A stretch of 64,000 nucleotides of DNA from Dugong dugon (GCA_030035585.1 CM057462.1:144982734-145046733); one strand, 5' to 3'; positions 22,605 to 35,700 are shown, counted from the stretch's first letter. Notes: generated by a model from the sequence alone, not told the origin. Program-made: numbers and translations.

Positions 22605-22800
22605 AATGATTAAAGTCACCGGTTATGGAGTCAGACTGCCAGACTTTGAATTCTAGCTTAACTGCTCACTTGCACTGTGAATCAGATAAACTGTTCAACC
22701 TCCATTTAGAAGAGTTGCTTCATTTATAAAATAAAAGAATACCAATATCTAACTTCTGGAGCTGTGTGAGCATTCTATGACAACAGTGCCATATATATTA
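22605..22800 (+). mobile_element. MIR SINE
   Basis: GGTTATGGAGTCAGACTGCC, ATTCTAGCTTAACTGCTCAC, AAACTGTTCAACCTCCATTT and TTCATTTATAAAATAAAAGA follow the MIR order (GGAGCCAGACTGCC, GGCTCTGCCACTTAC, TTAACCTCTCTG, CATCTGTAAAATG). Confidence 0.8.
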
Positions 22801-22984
22801 AACTCCCACAAAGCATTCCTTATTACAGAAAGGAAAATGACCTTCTGTAGAAGATGGTTTGGGAAGTATCTTCAAAGGACATTTAGTGCACTTAATATTT
22901 CTTTTTTTAATTTAAATTTTTTCAACATTGAATTACATACATTTAGTCCTTGATGTTAGATATCATTCATTTTGTGGCAGAAGA

Positions 22985-23120
22985 ATGTGAACCTTGGAAA
23001 GACCAAAAGACTTGCCCAAGGTCATACAACTCATTTGTGTGCAAAATTGGGCTTAGGAGTCAAGTCTTCTAATTGCTAATTGAAAAGTATTTCATCTGCA
23101 CTTGGCTGCCTCTCTGATAC
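22985..23120 (-). mobile_element. MIR SINE fragment
   Basis: AGACTTGCCCAAGGTCATAC, ACTCATTTGTGTGCAAAATT and GGGCTTAGGAGTCAAGTC are the complement of the MIR core and head (…TTGCCCAAGGTCACACAGCT…). Confidence 0.8.
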
Positions 23121-24280
23121 TCAGATATTCACACATTGATTCTCTTTCAATCTAGAGAAAAAGACACTATGCAAAGGAAAAAAAAATTAGGAAATCAATT
23201 TCCTATTACTTTAGTCATTAATGTTACCGAGTCTCATGCTTTTTCATCACCACTAACTCCTTATCATTAAAACACCTCAAGGTAATGGCCCACTACGACA
23301 TAAAGACTATTTTCTGCTCAAATTACTAGGTCACTAAACTTTACATTCTTCCAGTTTGTTCTTCTTCTCTTAGTATATAATTTATTAATTGTTATTTTTT
23401 TCTTTTTTAGAATACTATTTTAATATTTAAACAAGATGAATTATAAGTTTAAATTTTTTTAACAAAGATCTAAACAACTCCTATTTTCAGCATCTATATT
23501 TTTCAATTTATTCAGCTATTTGACTAAACAATAAGCTATATAATACTGATAATTATTAGATTATAGCTGGTTAATATTAGCCCATTCATAGGAATAGTTT
23601 TCCTCAAATTGAAAATCTTATTAATTTAATATTATTTCATATTCTTCAGAAGTGTATTTATTAAAATACATAAAAGACACCCACAAATTCATTAGAAAAT
23701 GATGACCATGCCAATCAAAACTCAGAAAACTAACTCGAACAAGAAATTTTTTATAGAAGTTCAATAAACATATTTAGAAAACCTACCTTTCAATATCGGG
23801 AAAGCAAGTTAAAACAAAATTGTGTGTAATAGGATAATGAATGCATGCAAGGAAGTAGCCACTTGTATGAACTGCTTGGCAGAAGTTTTCTGAAAGCCAG
23901 TTGGGAATTATTCCAAAGACTTTACAAAGGATGAGAGAAAAGATGTAAATACAATGATGCATCTCACAAAGTTTTATAAACATACAGATTCAGAAGTTAC
24001 TTAAATTTTCAACATTAGGGATATTGACTAAATGCATAATGGCACATAAAACACATATCACAAAGCTTTAAAAATGCAGTAGGAGAAGGATGTTACAGAA
24101 GTTCTCTGTATAACTTCATTTTCATTATAGGTATATAATGAAAGTTATAGGTTGTAAAGTTATAGAGAATAAGATGTTAAGATTTCTGGTCTGGATATTG
24201 GGATTGTGAGTGGATTTTATTTTCTTCCTATTTGTTACTGAGCATGTATTACTTTAATGATAAAAGTTGTGCTTATTTAA
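23121..24280. other. AT-rich, nothing recognised
   Basis: No credible gene or named repeat. Confidence 0.4.
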
Positions 24281-24301
24281 AAATTATACGCTTACTCCTC
24301 A
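24281..24301 (+). repeat. Left arm of an inverted repeat (pairs with 26240-26275)
   Basis: ATTATACGCTTACTCCTCA here, continuing at 25405-25420 (ACTCCTCACTTATTG) beyond an RTE insertion, mirrors the complement of 26240-26275 (ATTATACTCACTCCTCTCTTATTG). Confidence 0.55.
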
Positions 24302-25350
24302 GAGAATACAAGAAAGAAGTTTACTTGTGTTTTATTGACTATGCAAAGGCATTTGACTGTGTGGATCATAACAAATTATGGATAACATTGTGACAAGTGG
24401 GAATTGCAGAACACTTAATTACGCTCCTGAGGAAAGTGTACATACGTCAAGAGGCAGTCATTTGAACAGAACAAGGGGATACTTCGTGGTTTAAAGTCAG
24501 GAAAGGTGTGCGTCAGGGTTGTATCACTTCACCATACTTATTCAATCTGTATGCTGAGCAAATAATCCGAGAAGCTGGACTATATGAAGAAGAACAGGGC
24601 ATCACGATTGGAGGAAGACTCATTAACAGCCTGCATTATGCAGATGACACAATCTTGCTTGCTGAAGGAGGACTTGAAGCACTTATTGATGAAGATCAAA
24701 GATCACAGCCTTCAGTATGGATTACATCTCAACATAAAGAAAGTGAAAATTCTCACAACTGTGCCAATAAGCAACATCGTGATAAACGGAGAAAAGATTG
24801 ACATTGTCAAGGATTTCAGTTTACTTGGATCCACAATCAACACCCATGGAAGCAGCATTCAAGAAATCAAAAGACTTGGGCAAATCTGCCGCAAACGACC
24901 TCTTTAAAGTGTTAAAAAGCAAAGATGTCACCTTGAAGACTAAGATGCTCCTGACCCAAGTCATGGTGTTTTCAGTTGCCTCATATGCATGTGAAAGCTG
25001 GATGATGAATAAGGAAGACTGAAGAAGAATTGATGCCTTTGAATCGTGTTGTTGGTGAAGAATATTAGCATGAACTAGTATGGACTGCCAGAAGAACAAA
25101 CAAATCTGTCTTGGAAAAAGTAGCCAGAATGCTCTTTAGCAGCAAGAATGGCAAGACTTTGTCTCACATACTCTGGACATGTTATCAGGAGGGATCAGTC
25201 CCTGGAGAAGGACATCATGTTTGATACAGTAGAGGATCAGCAAAAAAGAGGAAGACCCTTAAGGAGACAGATTGACAGAGTGGATGCAACAATGGGCTTT
25301 AGCATAACAAGGATTGTGAGGATGACACAGGATCTGGCAGTGTTTCGTTC
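24302..25350 (+). pseudogene. RTE reverse transcriptase, C-terminal half, broken
   Basis: Only the region from the palm onward is present. CFIDYAKAFDCVDHNKLW is readable at about 24333-24380. An open piece at 24508-24801 carries RQGCITSPYLFNLYAEQII and the catalytic box YADD (24637-24648), then a frameshift moves the rest into the frame of 24584-24907 (KDHSLQYGLHLNIKKVKILT). The thumb and C-terminal region continue at 24798-25022 (SVASYACESWMMNKED) and 25148-25396 (LTYSGHVIRRDQSLEKDIM). It lacks the whole endonuclease and has shifts and stops, so it makes no active enzyme. The catalytic box itself is intact. Confidence 0.9.
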
Positions 25351-25404
25351 TGTTGCACATAGGGTCGCTATGAGCAGGTTTCAGCTGGACACCTAACAAC
25401 AACA
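24302..25404 (+). mobile_element. RTE LINE, 5'-truncated
   Basis: It starts within the reverse transcriptase (GAGAATACAAGAAAGAAGTT) and ends GGACACCTAACAACAAC. ACTCCTCA at 24294-24301 and 25405-25412 is an 8-bp target duplication. This copy is closer to the family consensus than the copy at 17350. Confidence 0.93.
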
Positions 25405-26275
25405 ACTCCTCACTTATTGACTTTTATCTGACATTTCACATTTAAAACAATAGCAAAAAAATCTACCCAACTATTTTTCTCATTAACGAGGTGGCAGTCC
25501 TGGCGGCAACAGCTGCGGGGTGTCGCCTCCCTCTAGGAGGGTCTCCGGACAGCCTCTGGGAAGCTGGGGAGGTACCCTGGGCCCTCCGTTCTCTCAGTGG
25601 CAGGTGGGGGCACTGAATCCAACTGCTGTTCAGGGTGGCCTCCTTAGGCACAGCTCTGGGGGAATGCACAGATGCCTGCTCCGTATTCCCAGCTCCAATG
25701 TGGCCTGAGGCCCTGTAGCTCAAAATTGTGGTGGGGTGGGAAGGCATCAGAGAGGGTGTTTTGAAGACATGTGTGCAAGTTTAATGACATCCCATTGTGA
25801 TCCGAACTGGGCCTGAAGCTTCAACCTGGTGCCTCCAGGTGCATGGCCAGGCTCCCAGTATCCTTGTGGGAAGCCCAGGATCTGGGATAGCGAACACAGG
25901 GCTTGCAGAGGTGAGAGTGGAGCCCTGGAAGCAGCTCCATGAGGGAAACTCTGATCTGGCACTGGAGGAAGGTGAAACGGTTAAGCCGTGGCCCTCAAGT
26001 TACACAGCCTGGTTTTATCCATTTTGTCTCCATCCAAGCCTCCTCCACAGAGGGATAATCCATAACTGGACTAGTCACAGTGATGAGCACATCAGTAAAT
26101 CTTAGCTGTTGTTACATCTATGATCATATTTTCTAAATAAGAAAAAAATTGGTGAATGTTCTGAAAACAGAAAAAAAAAAATCCTTCAGTTTCACATAAG
26201 CCCAATTTTCACTTAACGGCCTGGTCTTTGGAAACTTACCATGACAATAAGAGAGGAGTGAGTATAATATCATAA
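25405..26275. repeat. Unidentified GC-rich block framed by an inverted repeat
   Basis: From 25487 to about 26100 the sequence is much richer in G+C than its surroundings. The outer limits are imperfect inverted repeats of about 27 bp (24281-24301 plus 25405-25420, against 26240-26275). Near-identical ATTAACGAGG (25483) and CTTAACGGCCTGG (26210) occur in direct orientation just inside the ends. Open frames (25463-25747 minus, 25797-26105 plus) show no domain I know. It could be a non-autonomous DNA transposon, an LTR or a processed sequence. Confidence 0.45.
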
Positions 26276-27764
26276 TAATTTATATTGTACTACTTGCCAA
26301 TTGGAAAAAATAGAAGTAAAAAGTATGATTAAAAATAAAAGTTTGACATAGAAATATAAGACAAAGACAAGGAGATCGCAAAAGAATTTGGTTCTAACAA
26401 TTTTTTAAAAAATATAATCATAAAATTAGAATTTAGAAAATTTTAATCTAAGTTAATATCTTCATTATAATTTTCATATTTTCTTAAGTGATTAATAAAT
26501 AATATTTTTATTATTTCTTTGTTTTCAAGTATGTTTCCAGCAATCCAGTTGCTATTAGTAACTGTAATATTCTTAATGAATAAATTATTCCATGATAATT
26601 TAAATTCTTTATAAAAAATATAACTAATGGCATAATTTAAAAAGACTATTTCGAGCAAATTAAGTATAGTCTTTGCTATTTTCTATTCTTTTTTATTTAT
26701 TTTACACACAACACCATCGTGTGTGCTGTAAAAGACATCTTTCCCTTCACATTCATTCTAATATCAATCTTCGTCTCCACAATAAATTGACTGTCAACTC
26801 TGAGTGTGCATATACAGATGAAATGAGATTGCACTTAATTTTCTACATCTACTAACAAAATTTTTCTTGATGATTTTATCTAATGCAAGCCTTTTATTCA
26901 GTGAGTAGCTAGTTTTTGCAAGTAATGTATTGTTATACACAAAGGACCTTAAATATTCAGAGAGGATAATAGCAAGGCCAGTAGTCCAAGGCAATAGCCA
27001 CACAATAGGTGTGCAACAAGGGAAATTAAGCATCAAAAATAGAGTTCCTTATTTAGTTTGTAAAGGTACCAATTACTTTGTAGTAATATATACCAGTCTA
27101 AGTGCAATAAAAGATTAATTTGCACCAGTGCTATTACAACTAAAATATAATGGAGCCCTGCTACACATTGAGAAATGCCCTTTATACTTCAAGACTTTTA
27201 CTCATTTCCAAAAGGGTTTTGTTCTAACTAATCTTTCTTATAAAATATCTTAACTTACCTAATAATAAGTAAATGGAATATTCTTTGCATATAAGCTATG
27301 ATGAACCCTTTTTAAAGAAAACAAAGTCTCTCTTAAACTATCTGGAAATAGAAGAAAAGGGCAGAGATAATCGTATGAGTGTTAGCAGGAATATAAACAT
27401 AAAGGATGCCAGATTGTTCTACCTATATGTAACCCATCTTTCTGGGAGCTGCTGACCTTTGGAAAGGGCACAGAGAGTTGCCTAATTTCAATGAGAGAAA
27501 ATTCTTTCTATAAAAACCTGTATGTTACAAATGATTGTGGTTGCCAACATATTTCCCATTCCTATCACCATTTAATCTATTCATCATAGCTCATTAAAAG
27601 TCCTTTATTTACCCTTCAAATATATTAATTTAATTCCTATAAGGAAACAATACTTGATCTTAATTCTCCATTGTACACAAAAGAAATTATATCCATTAAA
27701 TTGTCATTCTGATATCTGAACTTATAAAACTTCTTATACTGATCCTTAAGAATTACATAAATCT
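26276..27764. other. AT-rich, nothing recognised
   Basis: About 1.5 kb of AT-rich DNA with only short, featureless open frames. Confidence 0.45.
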
Positions 27765-29124
27765 GGAGGCAGGGCCAAGATGGCAGAGTAGTCAGACGCT
27801 TCCGGTGGATCCTTTTATAACAAAGACACAAAAAAACAAGTAAATCGATCATATATGGCACTCTGGGAGCCCTGAACATCAAAGGCAGAGTTGAGGGATT
27901 GTACTGAGTGGCAGAGGGAGGGAGAGACGGTTCAGAAGCAGCAAGGAGTTGCCAGTCCTGACCCGGTGAGAGCCTGAGCCCTATAGGCCTGATCAGCTCA
28001 GGGGTGAGTGGTGAGACAGGCAAGCAACGGTCCTTGTGAGGCGCGTTTTCTGTACCAGGAGAGACCCAGCACCAGAGAGTCTACATGGCCACTAGGAACC
28101 AGTACAAAGCAGCCCTAGATCAGCAAAAGATAAGTACTTGTGTATGACTTACCGCCCTTAGGGAAAAACCTCTCTCCTATTTACCTCCCCACTCCCTGGT
28201 CTGCACTGGGTCCCAGACTCACTTCAGCAATTGCTGAGTCCCCTGGGCCAGAAGTAGGATCCATCACACACCTGGAGCCATATACTCCGTGCCTTGAAGA
28301 GTGAACAAATTAACAAACAAGGGAAAAAATCAACTGCCAGCTCCCCTAAGCCAGGAATTCAGGGTAGGCACAGCTTATTTGCCTAGGCACAGGCATAAGG
28401 GATCCATGGACATTGGGTGCCTTTCCCCCTGCATAGACTTGTGTGGGCCCATTTCAACAGTGTAGGCCCTCTTTACCGCAGTACAACAGGGTATCCGGAA
28501 GTCTAACTTCAAATGTTTCAGCTGTGAAGTGGCAGGATCTTGACATTTGACACTGCTTTGCCCATTAAGCAGGGTCTTCACCTACCCCCGTCAGCAGCCT
28601 GAGGACTAGTGGCTCCACTAACGCCACCTAGTCACCTCAAGTAGGGGCTCATGAATCAGAGGTGTCTCCCAGTCCTTACTGCCAACAGCATTATGTGCTT
28701 ATAGTCTGGCTGCAAAACCCACCCACCTACACACTCTAGGGAACAGGGACATGCCTTCTTCCTGGAGACTTGGGGGTGGCCATCAGCCCCCTGGCTTGCT
28801 CAGAGTGTGTCCCCCTGATGCAGCCAGATGCCGGTGCCTACACCAATTACTTATGCCTGTCTAGGACTGTAAGTGAGAGCCTACACCATACACTTGGTAG
28901 CTATCCACCTGGACACCTGAGCTGAATCCATACAGGAGGAGTGGACACACTCCTGAGCTCACATACCTAGTAACAGATCTAGCCACCTGGTGATAGGACA
29001 TTAGAGCTTCAAAGTTGCCAATAATCAAACTAGCTCATATGAGCAACTTATTTGGGCATAACAAAACAAAACAAAAAGCTAGGACACAGTAAGCAAACAT
29101 AAAATAAATAAATATAATAACTTA
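27765..29124 (+). promoter_or_regulatory. L1 5' UTR (internal promoter region)
   Basis: By family knowledge, the L1 5' UTR drives transcription from inside the element. It begins GGAGGCAGGGCCAAGATGGC and is moderately GC-rich. Frames within it on either strand (for example 27637-28023 and 28375-28581 minus) are not genes. Confidence 0.6.
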
Positions 29125-30127
29125 TTGACGGCTCAGACACAACAGTCAATATCAAATCACACAAACAGGCAATCCATGATGGCTTCAGCAAGCTCCCAAA
29201 ATAAAGAATCTAGAAATTTTCCAGAGGAGGAAAATTTCTTGGAATTACCAGAGGCAGAATACCAAAGATTAATATACAGAACTCTTCAAGAGATGATGAA
29301 GGAAATTAAGCAAAACGCAGAACATGCAGTATAGGAAATTAAAGATATTAGAGAAGAGCATAATGACAAATTTAACAAGCTGCAAGAAGACATACAGAGA
29401 CAGCAATCAGAAATCTAGAAGATTAACAATAAAATTTCAGAATTAGACAACTCAATAAAAAGTCATAGGAGCAAAATTGAGGCAATGGATGTCAGAATTA
29501 GTGAGATGAAAATAAAGTACCTGACACCAACTTATCTGGGACAAATCAGATGGAAGGATTTAAAAAAATAAAGAAACCCTAAAAATTATGTGGGACTCTA
29601 TCAAGAGGATTAACCTATGAGTGATTGAGTACCAGAAGCGGGGGAAGATAACAGAAAATTTGGAGAGAACTGTTGAAGATTTGTTGGCAGAAAACTTCCC
29701 TGATATCATGAAAGATGACAAGATATCTATCCAAGATGCTCATCAAACCCCACATAAGGTAGATCCCAAAAGAAAGTCACCAGGACGTATTATAATCAAA
29801 CATGCCAAAACCAAAGATAAAGAGAGAAATTTAAGAGCCACTATGGATAAACAAAAAGTCATCTACAAAGGAGAGTTAAAAAGAATAAGCTTGGACTACT
29901 CAGCAGAAACCATGCAGGCAAGAAGGTAATGGGATAACGTATATAAAGCCTTGAAGGAAAAAAAAAAAAACTTCCAGCCAAGAAGTATATATCCAGCAAA
30001 ACTGTCTCTCAAATATGATGGCGAAACTAGGGCATTTCTAGATAAACATAAGTTTACAGAATTTGCAAAACCCAAACCAAAAATACAAGAAATACTAAAG
30101 GAAGTCCTCCAGTTAGAAAATCAGTAA
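29125..30127 (+). pseudogene. L1 ORF1p pseudogene
   Basis: ORF1p is the RNA-binding, trimeric coiled-coil chaperone of L1. The presumed start at 29125 reads TTG rather than ATG, in TTGACGGCTCAG. The first piece (NFPEEENFLELPEAEYQRLI and following) stops at codon 70. After a coiled-coil region with stops (29335-29600), the RNA-binding and C-terminal regions are open at 29621-29929 (IEYQKRGKITENLERTVEDL, SPGRIIIKHAKTKDKERNLR, SAETMQARR). The C-terminal end (PAKLSLKYDGETRAFLDKHK, ILKEVLQLENQ) runs to a TAA at 30125-30127. The A-run at 29958-29969 shifts the frame. It encodes no full protein. Confidence 0.9.
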
Positions 30128-30572
30128 CATCAGATAACAACCCAACTCTACAATACAGGACAGAGCAACCTGATAACAACTTGATAGGGAAGTCACAAAA
30201 AAAAATCAAAGCTGAATCACTGAAAATAGGGAAACAGATGTTAATTTGTAAAAGATTACAACATTAAAACAAAAAAAGGGACTTAAAAAAATGTAGACAT
30301 AGATTTTGCATATGGAGAGGAAGTCAGGGCCAGAAAAAAAATTAAAGACTGGTATAAACTTAGAAAAATATGGGTAAATATTAAGGTAATCACAAAGGAA
30401 ACTAAGAATCCTTCAAGTCAGAATAAAAAACTAGCAAATATAAAGACTCAGCAAACACAAAATCAACAACACTAAAAAAGATGAAAAGAAAATACATACA
30501 GAAAAATGATTCAACACAGAAAATTAAGTGGAACAAAGAAACTGTGAATAACACACACAAAAAAGCATCAAA

Positions 30573-33500
30573 ATGACAGCACTAAACTCATACCTTTCAA
30601 TAATTACCCTGAATCTAAATGGACTCAATGCACCAATAAAGAGACAGAGAGTGACAGATTGGATAAAAAAACATGACCCATCTATATGCTGCCTACAAGA
30701 GACACATCTTGGACTTAAAGACACAAACAAAACAAAAGTCAAAGGATGGAAAAAATATATCAAGCAAACAACACTCAAAAAAGAGCAGGAGTGGCAATAC
30801 TAATCTCTGACAAAATAGACTTTAAAGTAAAATCCACCACAAAGGATAAAGAAAGACACTATATAATGATTAAAGGATCAATACACCAGGAGGACATAAC
30901 TATAATAAATACTTATGCACCAAATAACAGGGCACCAAAATACATAAACTCTAACAACACTGAAAAAAGAGATAGACAGCTCCACAAGAGTAGTAGGAGA
31001 CTTCAACACACCACTTCTGGTGAAAGACAGAACATCCAGAAAGAAGCTCAGTAAAGACACAGAGGAGCTAAATGCTACAATCAACCAACTTGATCTCATA
31101 GACATATACCGAACACTCCACCCAACAGCAGCCAAGTACACTTTCTTTTCCGGTGCACATGGAACATTCTCCAGAGTAGACCATATATTAGGCCATAACA
31201 CAAGCCTTAACAAAATACAAAGCATCAAAATATTACACAGCATCTTCTCTGACAATAAAGCCATAAAAGTAGAAATCAACAACAGAAAATCAAGGAAAAA
31301 ATAATCAAACACGTGAAAACTGAACAACACCTTGCTCAAAACTACTGGGTTATAGAGGAAATTAAGGATGGAATTAAGAAATTCATAGAATCAAATGAGA
31401 AGGAAAACACATCCTACTAGAACCTTTCGGACACAGCAAAAGCAGTGCTCAGAGGTCAGTTTATAGCAATAAATGCACAATTCCAAACAGAAGAAAGGGC
31501 CATGACCAAAATATTAACCCAACAACTGGAACAAGTAGAAAGAGAGCAGCAAAAGAAGCCCTCAGCCACCAGAAGAAAGGAAATAATAAGAATTAGAGCA
31601 GAATTACATGAAATAGAGAACAGAAAAACAATTGAAAGAGTTAACAAGACCAAAGACCAGTTCTTTGAAAAGATCAACAAAACTGATAAACAATTGGCCA
31701 AACTGACAAAAGAAAAACAGGAGAGGAAGTGGATAACCCATATAAGAAATGAGATGGCTGATATCACAACAGACACAACTGAAATTAAAAGAATCATAAT
31801 AGAATACTATGAAAAATTGTACTCTAACAAATTTGACAGCCTAGAGGAGATGGACAAATTTCTAAGAAATTCACTTCCTACCTAAACTAACATAAACAGA
31901 GGTAGAACAACTAAATAAACCCGTAACAAAAGAAGAGATTGAAAAGGTAATTAAAAAACTCCCAACAAAAAAATCCCTGTCCTGGATGGCTTTACTGGAG
32001 AATTCTACCAAATTTTCAGAGAAGAGTTAACAGCACTACTACTAAGGGTATTTCAGAGCATAGAAAAGGATGGAATACTCCCAAACTCATTCTATGAAGC
32101 CAGCATAACCCTGATACCAAAACCAGGTAAAGACACTACAAAAAAAAGAAAATTACAGATCAATATCCCTCATGAACATTGATGCAAGAATCCTCAACAA
32201 AATTCTAGCCAGTAGAATTCAGCAGCATATATATATAAAAAAAAAAAATACACCACAATTAAGTGGGATTTATACCAGGTATGCGGGTATGGTTCAGCAT
32301 TACAAAAACAAACAATGTAATCCATCACATAAATAAAACAAAAGACAAGAACCACATGATCTTATCAATCGATGCAGAAAAAGGCATTTGACAAAGTCCA
32401 ACACCCATTCATGATAAAACTCTCAACAAATCAGGAATAGAAGGGAAATTCTTCAGTATAATTAAGGGAATTTATACAAAGCCAACAGCCAACATCATCC
32501 CAAATGGAGAGACTTTGAAAGCATTCCCTTTGAGAACAGGAACCAGACAAAGATGTCTTTTATCACCACTCTTATTCAACGTTGTGCTGGAGGTCCTAGC
32601 CAGAGCAGTTAGGCAAAACAAGAAATAAAGGGCATCCAAACTGGTAAAGAAGAAGTCAAAGTATCTCTATTTGCAGATGATATGATCTTATACACAGAAA
32701 ACTCCAAAGAATCCACAAGAAAACTACTGGAACTAATAGAAGATTTCAGCAAAGTTTCACGATACAGTACAAACGTACAAAAATCAGTTGGATTCCTTTA
32801 CACCAAAAAAGAGAACCTCGAAGAGGAAATCACCAAATCAATACCATTTACAATAGCCTCCAAGAAGATAAAATACTTACCAATAAATCTAACCAGAGAT
32901 GTAAAAGACCTATACAGTGTAAACTACAAGACACACCTGCAAGAAACCAAAAGAGACCTGCATAAGTAGAAGAACATACGTTGTTCATGGATAGAAAGAC
33001 TCAATATTGTGAAAATGTCAATTCTACCCAAAGCAATCTACAGATACAATGCAATCTGGATCCAAATTCCACTGGCATTTTTTAAATAGATGGAGAAACA
33101 AATCACCAACTTCATATGGAAAGGGAAGAGGCCCCAAATAAGTAAAGCATTACTCAAGAAGAAGAACAAAGTGGGAGGCCTCACACTAACTGATTTTAGA
33201 ACATATTATACTGCCAAGGTAGTCAAAACAGCCTGGTACTGGTACAACAACAGATATATAGACCAATGGAACAGAATTGAGAATCCAGACTTAAATGCAT
33301 CCACCTATGAGCACGTGATATTTGATAAAGGCCCAAAGTCCATTAATCGGGGAAAAGAAAGTCTGTTTAATAAATGGTGCTGGCATAACGGGATATCCAT
33401 CTGCAGAAAACTGAAACAAGACCCATACCTCACACCATGCAGAAAAACTAACTTAACATGGATCAAAGACTTAAATATAAAATCGAAAATGATAAAGATC

Positions 33501-34404
33501 ATGGAAGAAAAAATAGGGACAATGCTAGGGACAATGCTAGGAGCCCTAAAGCATGGCATAAACACAATGCAAACCATAAGCAACTGCATAAACTCCAGAA
33601 GAGAGACTAGATAACTGAGAGCTCCTAAAAATCAAACACTTACGCTTATCAAAAGACTTCACCAAAAGAGGAAAAAGACAATCTACAGACTGGGAAAAGA
33701 TTTTTGGCTACAACAAATCTGATCAGCGTCTAATCTCTAAAGTATACAAGATACTGCAAAACCCCAACAAGAAAAAAAAACAAATAACCCAGTTAAAAAA
33801 TGGGCAAAGTATACGAACATGTACTTCGTCAAAGAAAATATTCATGCAGCTAACAGACACATGAAGAAATGCTTACGATTATTAGCTGTTAGAGAAATGC
33901 AGATCAAAACTACAATGAGATATCATCTCACCCCAACAAGGCTAGCATTAATCCAAAAAACACAAAATAATAAATGTTGGAGAGATTGTGGAGAGACTGG
34001 AACACTTATACACTGTTAGAGGGAATATAAAATGATACAACCACTTTGGAAATCGATTTGTCGCTTCCTTATAAAGTTAGAAATAGAAGTACCACACAAT
34101 CTCGCTATCCTGCTCCTTGGAATATTACCAGGAGAAATAAGAGCCGTCACATGAATAGATATATGCACACCCATGTTCATTGTAGCACTGTTCACAATAG
34201 CAAAAAGATGGAAACAACCTAGGTGCCCATCAATGGACGAATAGATAAACAAATTATTGTATATCCACACAATGGAATAGTACACAATGATAATGAACAA
34301 AGATGAAGCTGTGAAACATAACATGGAGGAATCTGGAAGGAATTATGCTGAGTGAATTTAATCACTCACAAAAGGACAAATATTATATAAGACCACTGTT
34401 ACAA
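30573..34404 (+). pseudogene. L1 ORF2p pseudogene (endonuclease/reverse transcriptase)
   Basis: ORF2p nicks target DNA and reverse-transcribes L1 RNA. The start at 30573 (MTALNSYLSIITLNLNGLNA) opens the endonuclease, with the expected QETHL motif near residues 42-46. The frame breaks after 30803 and continues in others (30746-31054, 31020-31304 with FSRVDHILGH). Then comes the 31445-31885 region, and the reverse transcriptase with its catalytic FADD box at 32670-32681. The 33090-33614 piece ([20 protein letters not shown]) is the thumb and connecting region. The end, with a Cys-rich-like [14 protein letters not shown], is near 33980-34404. Length, about 3.8 kb, is normal for the family. Many frameshifts and stops make it inactive. 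Confidence 0.92.
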
Positions 34405-35375
34405 GAACTCAAGAAAAGGTTTAAACATGGAAGAAAACATTCTTTGATGGGAGGGTGAGGGTTATTTACTAACTAGATAGTAGATAAGAATTATCTTAAG
34501 TGAAGGGAATGACAGCACACACTACAGGGGAAGTCAGCACAACTGGACTAAACCAAAGCTAAGAAGTTTCCTGAATACAATCCAACACTTTCAGGGACAG
34601 AGTAACAGGGGTAGGGGTCTGGGGACCATGCTTTCATAGGATATCTAGGTCTATTGGCATAAAAAGCTTATTAAGAAAATGTTCTGCATCCTACTTTGAT
34701 GAGTGGCATCTGGGGTCTTAAAAGCTTGCAAGTGGCCATCTAAGATTCATCAATTGGTCCCAACTACCTGGAGTAAAGGAGAATGAAGAACACCAAAGAC
34801 ACAAAGAAAGTATTGGCCCCAGAGATGGGTGGGCCACATTGACCAAAGACTTCATCAGCCTGAGACCAGATGAGCTGCGTGGAGCCTGGCTACCACCAAT
34901 GACCGCCCTGACGGGGAACACAACAGAGAGTCCCTGATGGAGCAGGAGAAAGGTGGGGTGCAGAACTCAAATTCTAGTAAGAAGATCAGACTTAATGGTC
35001 TGATTGAGACTGGAGGATCCCCAGAAAGCATGGTCCCTGGATTGTCTATCAGCCCAGAACTAAAACAATTTCCAAGGCCAACTCTTCAGACAGGGATTGG
35101 ACTGGACTGTGGGACATAAAGTGATGCTAGTGAGGAGTGTGCTTCTTAGCTCAAGTAGATACAAGAGACCAAATGGGCAGCTTCTGTCTGGAGATGAGAT
35201 GGGAAGGCAGAGAGGGTTAGGAGCTGGTTGAATGGACATGGGCAATCAGGGTTGGAAAGGAGGAGTGTACTATCACAGTATGGGGAGAGCAATTAGGGTC
35301 ATATAACAATGTATGTATAAATTTTTCTATGGGAGACTAACTTGAAATGTAATCTTCATTTAATCTACAACAAGA
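34405..35375 (+). repeat. L1 3' UTR and tail
   Basis: Untranslated end of the L1 at 27765. Segments such as GGGTCTTAAAAGCTTGCAAG and GAGTCCCTGATGGAGCAGGA recur at 51598-52325 (plus) and, reversed, at 44000-44981. Those three copies show the 3' UTR is a family feature. Confidence 0.85.
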
Positions 35376-35520
35376 AAGAAAAATAAGCTTTGTTATGGGG
35401 AATCATTCTTTTGAATCTCTGCTTCAAAAAATGAAGTCATGCTTGTGAAAGAACAGTACCCTACTTTCTGGAGCTAAGAGAGAAGGGAGAGAGTGACACA
35501 TCTTGTTACTATAGATAAGT

Positions 35521-35674
35521 AGGAGCCCTGGTGGCACAGTGATAAGAGCTTGGCTGCCAACCAAAACGTTAGCAGTTGGAATCCACCAGCCACTCCTTGG
35601 AAGTGATATGGGGAGGTTCTAGTCTGTCCTACAGGGTTGCTGTGAATTGGAATCGAGTTGATGGCAACGGGTTT
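35521..35674 (+). mobile_element. AfroSINE with target-site duplication
   Basis: AGGAGCCCTGGTGGCACAGT, GCCAACCAAAACGTTAGCAG, AATCCACCAGCCACTCCTTG and ATCGAGTTGATGGCAACGGG. AGATAAGT at 35513-35520 and 35675-35682 is the target duplication. The AGAAAGATGTGG body block is shortened. Confidence 0.95.
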
Positions 35675-35700
35675 AGATAAGTAACTTTTATAAAATAAGG

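Larger units (their letters stand above)
27765..35375 (+). mobile_element. Full-length L1 LINE (afrotherian L1), inactive
   Basis: A 7.6 kb L1 with all parts in order: 5' start GGAGGCAGGGCCAAGATGGC, a 5' UTR of about 1.36 kb, ORF1 remnant, ORF2 remnant, and a 3' UTR ending AATCTACAACAAGAAAGAAA. No convincing target duplication was found. It is highly similar in layout to the copy at 44000-51597. Stops and shifts in both reading frames show it is dead. Confidence 0.95.

Noticed and set aside
27152-27172. GGAGCCCTGCTACACATTG as a SINE head
   Set aside because: The match ends after about ten bases and no body or tail follows.
30878-31339. Minus-strand frame of 153 codons
   Set aside because: Antisense to L1 ORF2. 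The low-complexity Ser/Phe/Leu content is typical of the complement of A-rich coding DNA.
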